Assembly (NCBI GenBank): GCA_003332265.1
Contig: QPGA01000043.1
Location: forward strand, 1-33,262
Direction of reading: 5' to 3'
DNA: 33,262 nucleotides
Source of the DNA: Candidatus Accumulibacter meliphilus
Lineage (GTDB): Bacteria; Pseudomonadota; Gammaproteobacteria; Burkholderiales; Rhodocyclaceae
Part shown: positions 1 to 6,471 of the stretch, one piece after another
Position numbering within the stretch: position 1 is the stretch's first letter
How the letters are laid out: each line of letters starts with the position of its first letter
Translations under genes and position numbers: made by a program
The notes under the pieces: model-generated
The model's database searches: none
Told to the model about the DNA's origin: nothing
The model's input: the letters and a program-made list of their open reading frames with translations, nothing else

Positions 1-2
1 TT

Positions 3-230
3 ACGCCGGCACAGGCGTGGCCGGCACCGGCCAGTTCCGGGCAGACCCTGCCGCAAATCGACTTCGGCGACAGTTTTACCAGCTTCGCAGTGGGTAGCGA
101 CGACCCGCGCAACAAGCGTGAAAACTGGAGGAGGGCCTTCGTAACCAATATGGCGAATAATTCTATCAATCCGAACAGTCGCTTGCAGGTGACGCTGGCG
201 GCTTCGCTGCAATCTACAGCGTCGCTGTGA
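3..230 (+). CDS. C-terminal end of an unrecognised protein (partial)
   Basis: An open frame runs from the left edge of the window to a TGA at 228-230, giving the last 75 residues of a possible protein. The visible part is rich in Ala, Pro, Ser, Asn and Gln, with no recognisable domain. Its last 25 or so residues (around ANNSINPNS and VTLAASLQS) resemble a short frame at about 1782-1866 that reads ANNSANAGSSS and ITLAASLQS, so this end may be part of a repeated or decayed sequence. The start lies outside the window. It could be a real gene tail or chance coding in a repeat; the evidence is weak. Confidence 0.3.
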   Translation, partial: TPAQAWPAPASSGQTLPQIDFGDSFTSFAVGSDDPRNKRENWRRAFVTNMANNSINPNSRLQVTLAASLQSTASL

Positions 231-295
231 GTCATGGTCTGCGACCATGGCCGATTCGCTGACGGGGCGCTTGCAAGGCTGCATGCTCCGGGGCG
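145..295 (+). repeat. Diverged direct repeat, copy A
   Basis: This stretch resembles 1780-1925. Shared blocks include TGGCGAATAATTCT, a CTGGCgGCTTCGCTgCAATCT-like block, and GCGACCATGGCC followed by GGGGCGCTT. Similarity is interrupted by small gaps and extends past the stop codon of the partial frame ending at 230. It looks like an old duplication in which coding potential was lost in one copy. Confidence 0.5.
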
Positions 296-552
296 GATGT
301 CGAAAAATTTTACAGCGGACGCCACGAAGAACTGTTCGAGCTGGTCAAGTGCCTGAATAGATGTAATTGTCTGTTCGGGTGTGAATTTTGCTTTAAGCTT
401 CACGGCGATCGTTTATCCGGGGATGTGACTCCGTCACATCGCTCAAGCGAAGGGGAAAAACATCCGGTGCAGTAGCTTTTGGTGGGGCGTTGCCGAGGCC
501 GCTTCCCGCTGTTGCCAGGACTCGCGCAGCTGCATGACCCATTGAGTACGTT
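231..552. other. Gene-free stretch with one perfect palindrome
   Basis: No convincing gene is seen here. The only clear structure is an inverted repeat at 422-440, with arms GATGTGA and TCACATC around CTCCG. The half-sites resemble those of CRP/FNR-family regulators, but the TGTGA to TCACA spacing is 5, not the 6 of a CRP site, and no gene starts close downstream. It could equally be a small RNA hairpin. Confidence 0.4.
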
Positions 553-672
553 TAATGTGAAAGTCGCGTATGCGACTCACGAAACTTCTCCCCTCGCGGG
601 AGAAGGGGCAGGGGAAGAGGGAAACGGTCATGACTTTCATGATTTGGGGTGTCTCCACGTGTCATGACCGTT
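553..672 (+). repeat. REP-like compound repeat, unit 1
   Basis: About 120 bp. The order is ATGTGAAAGTCGC, a GTCGC/GCGAC hairpin with a four-base loop, a larger hairpin whose arms are CTTCTCCC-like and GGGAGAAG, a G-rich tail, then ACGGTCATGA, ending GTCATGACCGTT. It is followed head to tail by a second unit at 673-794. A third lies inverted at 22066-22193. Confidence 0.8.
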
Positions 673-794
673 GATGTGAAAGTCGCGCAAGCGACTCGCG
701 AACCTCCCTTCTCCCCCTGCGGGAGAAGGGCCGGGGGAAGAGGGAGACGGTCATGGCTTTCATCATCCGGGGTATCTCGACTGTCATGACCGTT
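673..794 (+). repeat. REP-like compound repeat, unit 2
   Basis: This is a direct tandem copy of the unit at 553-672. The loop of the first hairpin differs (GCAA here, GTAT in unit 1) while both GTCGC/GCGAC stems are kept, as expected if the fold matters. It ends about 16 bp before the start codon of the PEP-CTERM gene, so it forms part of that gene's 5' region. Confidence 0.8.
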
Positions 795-810
795 AAAAGG
801 ACAAAGAACA

Positions 811-1545
811 ATGAAACGCAAGATGACAATCAAAAAGCTGAGCGCGACGCTGGGGGGGCTGTTCCTGATGCTTGCCACGACGGGGGCGCAGGCCATAAGC
901 TTGGATGCCCTGTTCGCAGCAGGCACAATTCAGGTCAACGACAAGCTGTTCAGTGATTGGCAGCTGAAAGAGCTTGTCCACTCCTCCGACGCGCCGCGCA
1001 TAGACTTGACTCAGATTGAGGTGACCGGTATTTCTGGCAACCCGCTGAACCCGGGCCTCGATTTCGCGATTGATGGCGGAGGCTTGCAAGCGGGGGGGCA
1101 AGCGGGGGATTTTGACGTCGCGATTCTGCGGTTTGAGTTCAAGGTCACCGTCCTTGACCCGAGAATGCGGATCAAGGACAGCGAGCTGAGCATCTCCGGC
1201 GGGTGGGTCGCGAGTCCAGATACCTTACTCGGTATCGAAGAGACCGTGTGCAGCAGCGCGAATTGCGAACCGGCAGTTCCGGACGAAATCGCGTGGCAAC
1301 GCGTCTGGGTTGACACATTGCTCAATGAATTCAAGGAGCAGGACGTCCGGAACTTCGCCCCGCAGCAGGAAATCTGGGTGGATCAATTTGTCTACGTCGC
1401 GAGCTGGGACGGCGGTCCGGCCGCGATCACCAAGTTCCAGAAGTTCTTCTCTCAGGAGGTGGTGTCTGTTCCTGAGCCAGGCTCCCTGGCCATGGTCGCC
1501 CTGGGTTTGATCGGCGTGGGCTTCGGCCGTAGGCGCTTGGGCTAG
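811..1545 (+). CDS. PEP-CTERM sorting-domain protein
   Basis: This is a 244-residue exported protein. Residues 1-28 form a Sec signal peptide (basic start, Leu-rich core, AQA cleavage-like site). The C-terminus carries a textbook PEP-CTERM sorting signal: VPEPGS, a hydrophobic helix, then GRRR at the very end. In known systems this tail is recognised in the inner membrane by an exosortase (EpsH family), and the proteins often belong to extracellular matrix or envelope material. The middle section has no domain I recognise; it is acidic with beta-type spacing. An AAAGGA-type ribosome site lies about nine bases before the ATG. No exosortase gene is in the window. Whether it is linked to the secretion locus downstream is unknown. 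Confidence 0.9.
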   Translation: MKRKMTIKKLSATLGGLFLMLATTGAQAISLDALFAAGTIQVNDKLFSDWQLKELVHSSDAPRIDLTQIEVTGISGNPLNPGLDFAIDGGGLQAGGQAGDFDVAILRFEFKVTVLDPRMRIKDSELSISGGWVASPDTLLGIEETVCSSANCEPAVPDEIAWQRVWVDTLLNEFKEQDVRNFAPQQEIWVDQFVYVASWDGGPAAITKFQKFFSQEVVSVPEPGSLAMVALGLIGVGFGRRRLG

Positions 1546-1559
1546 CCTGCCAAAGGAAA

Positions 1560-1718
1560 AGGCGATTTCTGTCAAAGGACAGCCCATCGGGCTTGTCTTT
1601 TGGCTCGCCTTCCGTGTTGCAACAACGGTTACACAGTTCGACTATGCGCCGCCGGTCGCATCTTGAAGCCGACCGAAAATCCGGCGCAATCTGCTATGTT
1701 CTTTTCCGGCAATCGCCT
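1560..1718 (+). mobile_element. 159-bp MITE-like element, copy 1
   Basis: The ends are perfect 8-bp inverted repeats, AGGCGATT and AATCGCCT, and with mismatches they extend to about 17 bp. A second copy of exactly the same length lies at 16133-16291. By eye the two differ at about 22 of 159 positions with no gaps, roughly 86% identical. Neither copy encodes a protein, and no clear target-site duplication is visible. It fits a non-autonomous element moved by a transposase in trans, or a structured intergenic repeat. Confidence 0.7.
1574..1601 (+). terminator. Possible intrinsic terminator after the PEP-CTERM gene
   Basis: AAAGGACAGCCC, a three-base loop, then GGGCTTGTCTTTT. The stem has one bulge and ends in a T run. 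It lies inside the MITE-like element, 29 bp after the stop codon. The second copy of the element has lost this pairing, so terminator function would be specific to this copy. Confidence 0.5.
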
Positions 1719-1779
1719 TGGTTACCGTCACCGCTATGGCAGCGTTGTCGGTGAAGGCAACGTGCGAACTGAAGAACCT

Positions 1780-1925
1780 GTTTCGTGACCCATCTGGCGA
1801 ATAATTCTGCCAATGCAGGCAGTAGTTCACGGATTACCCTGGCAGCTTCGCTACAATCTTGACGGTCGCTGTAAATCTTTGCGCGCGACCATGGCCCGCT
1901 CGCCGCTGGGGCGCTTCCGGCGACG
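1780..1925 (+). repeat. Diverged direct repeat, copy B
   Basis: This is the partner of 145-295 (shared TGGCGAATAATTCT, CAATCT, GCGACCATGGCC and GGGGCGCTT blocks). The frame homologous to the copy A tail is closed by a stop just upstream at 1770-1772, so any coding function is lost here. It forms the leader region of the DUF3467 gene. Confidence 0.45.
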
Positions 1926-1972
1926 AGCACGCACGGCCAAACTTGATGAAGAATTCCTGGGAGAACCGAGAG

Positions 1973-2314
1973 ATGGCACAAGAAAAACCTGAAACCCCGG
2001 CAGCACCGGTCAAGGCTCCGGCAGAAGCGGTCGAAACGCGAGCTGCGACAGCCGGGGAGCAGCAGATCCGGATGAATACGGCGTCGGTGAAGAGCAGCTA
2101 CTGCAATATGGTCAACGTGACCACGACGCGCGAGGAAGTGGTGATGAACTTCGGGGTCAATGAGAGCTGGGACCGGGGCGCTTCCGAGTACGACGTCAGG
2201 CTGGAGCATCGCATTGTGATGAGTCCTTTCGCCGCCAAGCGCCTGGCGCTGATGCTTGGCAAGCTGGTCAGCGAATACGAGGGTCGCTACGGCGAGTTGA
2301 ACCAGGGCAACTGA
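1973..2314 (+). CDS. DUF3467 family protein
   Basis: A 113-residue soluble protein. The first 35 residues are a flexible Pro/Ala/Glu-rich tail. The rest matches the DUF3467 pattern: an N-terminal strand around YCNMVNV, a central NFG block, then SPFAAKRLALMLGKLVSEYE, which forms the characteristic C-terminal helix. The family's biochemical role is not established. I chose the ATG at 1973 because GGGAG lies about nine bases upstream; an in-frame ATG at 1946 would add nine residues. It is the first gene of the run ending at 9422, about 120 bp before the GAF-HlyD gene, so it is probably a partner of that export locus. Confidence 0.8.
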   Translation: MAQEKPETPAAPVKAPAEAVETRAATAGEQQIRMNTASVKSSYCNMVNVTTTREEVVMNFGVNESWDRGASEYDVRLEHRIVMSPFAAKRLALMLGKLVSEYEGRYGELNQGN

Positions 2315-2421
2315 AGCCACTATGATGGCCGGCGGCGCCTGCTGCCGGCATCGCTTCGCCCCGGGGATGGCTGCTGCCGGCAGCAGGCCTGGCTTCCCTC
2401 TTCCCATTGTTGCGCCGGTTT

Positions 2422-2436
2422 GGAGGCCACTACTTG
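2422..2436 (+). promoter_or_regulatory. Strong ribosome site deciding a TTG start
   Basis: GGAGG at 2422-2426 sits seven bases before a TTG at 2434-2436. No in-frame ATG or GTG exists near the beginning of the next gene. An upstream TTG at 2407 has no comparable site, so 2434 is preferred. Confidence 0.65.
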
Positions 2437-4311
2437 TCTTCCAGTTTCCATTCTTCCAGCGGGCCGGGCGCAGGTCTAGGCCTAGGCCTGTCTGCGGGCC
2501 CTGGCGATCATGCCAGGCGAGCGCACGACGATGCGCTGTGGGGAGCTTTTGCGGCAGCGCAGACGTCGGCCGAATTCTGTACCAGCTGGCTGTCGCTGCA
2601 ATGCCTGCAGGTCGCCGACGTGCGTGCTGCCCTGTTGCTGCTCGAGCAGGGCAGCGGTACTTTCGTTCCGGCCGCCGTCTGGCCGTCCGAACAGACCGAC
2701 GTCACCTACCTCGCGCCGGCCGCTCAGCAGTGCCTGAGCGAGCGGCGCGGGGTGCTACTGCCCGGCCAGGCCGGGGCAGTGGTGGTCGTCGCCTATCCCG
2801 TGGAACTCGAAGGGCAGGTGCACGGGGCGGTCGTGCTCGATGTCGCCGAACGCTCGGACGCTGCCTTGCAACTGGTGCTCCGGCAACTGCACTGGGGAAT
2901 CGGCTGGATCGAAACGCTCTTCCTGCGCCGCCAGAATGGTGACAATGCGCAGGCCTTGCAGCGCGCGCGCGTGGCCCTCGACGTTCTCGGCGTGGCCGCC
3001 GAGCAGGCCCGCCTCGACCCCATGGCGATGGCGGTGGTCAATGATCTTGCCAGTCGCTTCGACTGCGACCGGGTTTCGCTCGGCGTCGATCGGGGAGGGC
3101 GGGCGCGTTTGCTGGCCATGTCACATTCGGCCTTCTTCGAGAAGAAAAGCCAGTTCGTCACCGCTCTCGAAAACGCCATGGACGAGGCCCTCGATCAACG
3201 GCGCAGCGTGGTTTTTCCGGCCGTCGCGGAAAGCCACGGCGGCATCGCCATTGCTCACCGCGATTTTGCTGCCACGCGCGCGGTGTGCTCGGTGGTCCTC
3301 AGCAGCCGCGGCATCGGCGTTGGCGTACTGACTTTCGAGCGTAATCAGGGGACGCCTTTCAGCGCCGAGGAAACGCGGGTTTTCGAAGCGGTCAGCGCGT
3401 TGCTCGGGCCCTTGCTGGAGAGCCGGGTCGATCAGCATCGCTGGTTTGCCGGTCGCCTGGTCGACAAGCTACGCGGCTGGTGGCTGCATCTCAAGGATCA
3501 CCGCCGCCCCGGGTTTCGTGTCGGGCTGACCGCAGCACTGCTCCTGTTGCTGAGTGTTTTCCTGCTCGACGGCGACTATCGAGTCAGCGCCAAGGCGGTT
3601 GTCGAAGGTGAAGTGCAGCGCGCCGCCGTGGCCCCCTTCGATGGTTTCCTGCGCGAGGCGCCGGTGCGCGCCGGCTTTGTCGTCAAGGAGGGACAGCTGC
3701 TGGCGACGCTCGACGATCGCGACCTGCGCGTCGAGCGCCAGCGCTGGCTTTCCGAGCGCGAGCAGCACCAGGGGCGCTACCGCGAAGCTCTGGCCAAGCA
3801 CGAAAGAGCCACTGCCAATGTCTCGCTGGCGCAAATGCAGGAAGCCAACTCGCAACTGGCGCTGGTCGACGAGAAACTGGCGCGCGCCAACATCGTCGCC
3901 CCCTTCGACGGTATCGTCGTCTCCGGCGATCTCAGCCAACTGCTCGGTTCGCCCGTCGAACAGGGCAAGCTGCTTTTCGAGCTGGCGCCGCTCGATGCCT
4001 ACCGGGTGATCCTGAAAGTCGAGGACCGCGATATTCGCGACGTGCGCGTCGGCCAGTCGGGCAAGCTGGTGCTCACCGGCCTGACCGGCGAAGCCCTGGC
4101 TTTCGAAGTGCGCAACGTCTCGATGGCCGAGGCTGAAGAGGGCAAGAACACTTTCCGCGTCGAAGCGCAGCTCGATCGCAGTGACCTCAAGCTGCGCCCG
4201 GGCATGGAAGGGGTCGGCAAAATCAGCGTCGGCGAGCAGAGCTATGCCTGGATCTGGACGCATCGACTGAGCGACTGGTTGCGCATGCAGGCCTGGATCT
4301 GGTTGCCCTAG
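2434..4311 (+). CDS. GAF-domain protein fused to a HlyD-type membrane adaptor
   Basis: This 625-residue protein has two parts. Residues about 30-340 are cytoplasmic and contain one or two GAF-like domains; the second is clearest (residues about 200-335, from AMAVVNDLASRFDCDRVSLG to GVLTFERNQGTPFSAEE). A single membrane helix follows at about 363-381. The remainder is a periplasmic HlyD/membrane-fusion protein: a lipoyl-like half (VAPFDGFLREAPVRAG), a short helical hairpin, the second lipoyl half (NIVAPFDGIVVSGDLS), and a beta-barrel domain. HlyD proteins bridge inner-membrane transporters to the outer membrane; GAF domains usually bind small ligands or mediate dimerisation. The fusion suggests an adaptor that senses cytoplasmic signals. 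The start is TTG. It lies 12 bp before the M50 gene. Confidence 0.85.
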   Translation: MSSSFHSSSGPGAGLGLGLSAGPGDHARRAHDDALWGAFAAAQTSAEFCTSWLSLQCLQVADVRAALLLLEQGSGTFVPAAVWPSEQTDVTYLAPAAQQCLSERRGVLLPGQAGAVVVVAYPVELEGQVHGAVVLDVAERSDAALQLVLRQLHWGIGWIETLFLRRQNGDNAQALQRARVALDVLGVAAEQARLDPMAMAVVNDLASRFDCDRVSLGVDRGGRARLLAMSHSAFFEKKSQFVTALENAMDEALDQRRSVVFPAVAESHGGIAIAHRDFAATRAVCSVVLSSRGIGVGVLTFERNQGTPFSAEETRVFEAVSALLGPLLESRVDQHRWFAGRLVDKLRGWWLHLKDHRRPGFRVGLTAALLLLLSVFLLDGDYRVSAKAVVEGEVQRAAVAPFDGFLREAPVRAGFVVKEGQLLATLDDRDLRVERQRWLSEREQHQGRYREALAKHERATANVSLAQMQEANSQLALVDEKLARANIVAPFDGIVVSGDLSQLLGSPVEQGKLLFELAPLDAYRVILKVEDRDIRDVRVGQSGKLVLTGLTGEALAFEVRNVSMAEAEEGKNTFRVEAQLDRSDLKLRPGMEGVGKISVGEQSYAWIWTHRLSDWLRMQAWIWLP

Positions 4312-4323
4312 GCGGCTGAGAGC

Positions 4324-6471
4324 ATGGCCGCCCCTTTTCTCAGTGCCTCCTGGTATCGCGTCGCCGGCCTGCGCCCCGAGCTGCGCGCGCATGCGCGCAT
4401 CCATCGCCAGCGCTTTCGCGGCCAGCCGTGGTACGTGCTGCACGATAGTGCTTCCGGCAAGCTGCATCGTTTCAGCCCCGCGGCCTACCGCGTGATCCAG
4501 CTGATGGACGGGCAGCGAACGATCGACGAGATGTGGACCGAAGTGGCCGCAGAAGCCGGCGAAGACGCGCCAACGCAGGACGAGGTGATCCGCCTGCTGG
4601 CGCAACTGCACGCTGGCGACCTGCTGCAGGCCGACCTGCCTCCGGATGTCGACGAGCTGGCCGAGCGCGGCAGCAAGCAGAAGCGACAGAAGCTGCTGCA
4701 AAGCTTCATCAACCCGATGTCGATCCGCATTCCCCTGTGGGATCCGGACGCTTTCCTGGACCGTAGCTGGCCGCTGGTGCGGCCGATTTTCAGTCTCTTC
4801 GGTGTTCTGCTGTGGTTGCTGCTGGTGCTGCCGGCGATCGTTCTTGCCGGCGTGAACTGGCATGAGCTGACCGCCAACCTCAGCGATCAGGTGCTCTCGG
4901 CGCACAATCTCTTTCTGCTCTGGCTGGTCTATCCGCTGATCAAGGCGCTGCACGAACTGGGTCACGCCTACGCCGTCAAGTCGGGCGACGGTGAGGTGCA
5001 TGAGATGGGCATCATGCTGCTCGTCCTGGCGCCGATTCCCTACGTCGACGCGACCGCTTCGGGTGCCTTTCGCAACAAATGGCGGCGGGCGATGGTCGGC
5101 GCCGCCGGGATGCTCGTCGAACTGTTCCTGGCGGCGATCGCCATGGCGGTGTGGGTGATGGTCGAGCCCGGGCTGGTGCGCTCGATCGCCTTCAACGTGC
5201 TTTTCGTGGCCGGTGCCTCGACCCTGCTCTTCAACGGCAACCCCTTGTTGCGTTACGACGGCTATTACGTTCTCGCCGATCTGATCGAGATCGCCAATCT
5301 CGGCAACCGCTCGAATCAATACTGGCAATGGCTCGCCAAGCGCTACCTCTTTGGCATCACGAGCGTCGAGCGACCACCAGCCTCGGTCGGCGAGCGGCGC
5401 TGGTTTCTGTTCTACGGGGCGGCGTCTTTCGTCTACCGGACGCTGGTGATGATCGTCATCACCCTGTTCATTGCCGGGGAGTTCTTCTTTGTCGGGGTGG
5501 TGCTGGCGCTCTGGGCGGCGACGACGATGTTCGTGCTGCCGATCGGCAAAGGTCTCAACTATGTGATCTCCAGCCCCGAGCTGCAGCGCCACCGCACGCG
5601 AGCCCGCTTGGTCACTTTCGGTTCGCTGGCCGTCTTTCTGGTCTTCGTGCTCTCGGTGCCTATGCCTCTGCGGACCCACGCCGAGGGCGTCGTCTGGGTT
5701 CCCGAGAATGCCGAAGTGCGTGCCGCTGCCGATGGTTTTGTCGAGCAGCTGCTGGTACAGCCAGAAGAGCGCGTCGAGGTCGGCGAGGTGTTGCTGGTCA
5801 CCGCCAAGCCGACGCTTGCTGCCGAGGTTGAGCAGGCGCGGGCGCGGGTACGCCAGCTCGAGGTGCAGTACACCACGCAGATGTTCGACGAGCGCACGCA
5901 GGCGGCGGCGACCAACGAGGATCTGCGCCGCGAAAGAAGTGCTCTGGCGCGCGCCGAAGAGAAACTCGATTCACTGCTGGTGGTCGCCGCCGTATCCGGC
6001 GCCCTCAAGCTGGCGCGGCCGCAGGACCTGCCGGAGCGCTTCGTCAAAAAAGGCGAGCTGCTCGGCTACATCGTCGACGGCCCACCGCGGCTGGTGCGTG
6101 TGGTCGTCAGCCAGGATGACATCGCCCTGGTTCGCGAGGCGCGCGACGAGGTGCAGGTAAAAATCACCGACCGCGTCGAGAAGACCTTTAGCGCGCGCCT
6201 GATTCGCGAAGTGCCGGGTGGGCACGATGAGTTGCCCAGCAAGGCGCTGTCGCTCGAAGGCGGCGGCCAGCACGGCACTGATCCGCGCGACCCGAACGGC
6301 CTCAAGTCGCTGCAGCGCCTGTTTCAGTTCGACCTCGAGTTGCCGCCGGAGGTGGGGCCACTGCAGATCGGTACGCGCGTCTATGTGCGTTTCCACCACC
6401 GCGCCGAGCCCTTGGCCGAGCAGTGGGGGCGGCGACTGCGACAGCTCTTCCTTTCGCGTTTCAATGTCTAG
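4324..6471 (+). CDS. PqqD-like / M50 site-2 protease / HlyD fusion protein
   Basis: A 715-residue membrane protein with three modules. Residues about 30-110 resemble a PqqD-like (RiPP recognition element) domain, with YVLHDSASGKLHRFS, then LMDGQRTIDE and a C-terminal helix. Residues about 155-450 form a multi-helix M50 zinc metalloprotease: HELGH at 210-214 supplies two His ligands and the catalytic Glu, and NGNPLLRYDGYY at 304-315 supplies Asp312 as the likely third ligand, so it looks active. After a further helix, residues about 460-690 form a HlyD-like periplasmic domain with a coiled-coil region (VEQARARVRQLEVQYTTQ). M50 enzymes cut substrates within or near the membrane. The PqqD-like domain suggests binding of a leader peptide. 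Its stop overlaps the start of the SecA-like gene by 8 bp, indicating coupled translation. Confidence 0.88.
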   Translation: MAAPFLSASWYRVAGLRPELRAHARIHRQRFRGQPWYVLHDSASGKLHRFSPAAYRVIQLMDGQRTIDEMWTEVAAEAGEDAPTQDEVIRLLAQLHAGDLLQADLPPDVDELAERGSKQKRQKLLQSFINPMSIRIPLWDPDAFLDRSWPLVRPIFSLFGVLLWLLLVLPAIVLAGVNWHELTANLSDQVLSAHNLFLLWLVYPLIKALHELGHAYAVKSGDGEVHEMGIMLLVLAPIPYVDATASGAFRNKWRRAMVGAAGMLVELFLAAIAMAVWVMVEPGLVRSIAFNVLFVAGASTLLFNGNPLLRYDGYYVLADLIEIANLGNRSNQYWQWLAKRYLFGITSVERPPASVGERRWFLFYGAASFVYRTLVMIVITLFIAGEFFFVGVVLALWAATTMFVLPIGKGLNYVISSPELQRHRTRARLVTFGSLAVFLVFVLSVPMPLRTHAEGVVWVPENAEVRAAADGFVEQLLVQPEERVEVGEVLLVTAKPTLAAEVEQARARVRQLEVQYTTQMFDERTQAAATNEDLRRERSALARAEEKLDSLLVVAAVSGALKLARPQDLPERFVKKGELLGYIVDGPPRLVRVVVSQDDIALVREARDEVQVKITDRVEKTFSARLIREVPGGHDELPSKALSLEGGGQHGTDPRDPNGLKSLQRLFQFDLELPPEVGPLQIGTRVYVRFHHRAEPLAEQWGRRLRQLFLSRFNV

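Noticed and set aside
422-440. CRP-binding site.
   Set aside because: Spacing between TGTGA and TCACA is 5 rather than 6, and no gene starts within a suitable distance.
1600-1788. Short open frame spanning the MITE-like element.
   Set aside because: It follows repeat sequence; the corresponding frame in the second copy of the element differs, so it is unlikely to be a conserved protein.
3469-5679. Long open frame on the minus strand opposite the GAF-HlyD and M50 genes (about 736 codons).
   Set aside because: It lies antisense to genes with clear domains; its product is rich in Arg, Gln and His, typical of the mirror frame of GC-rich coding DNA, with no recognisable motif.
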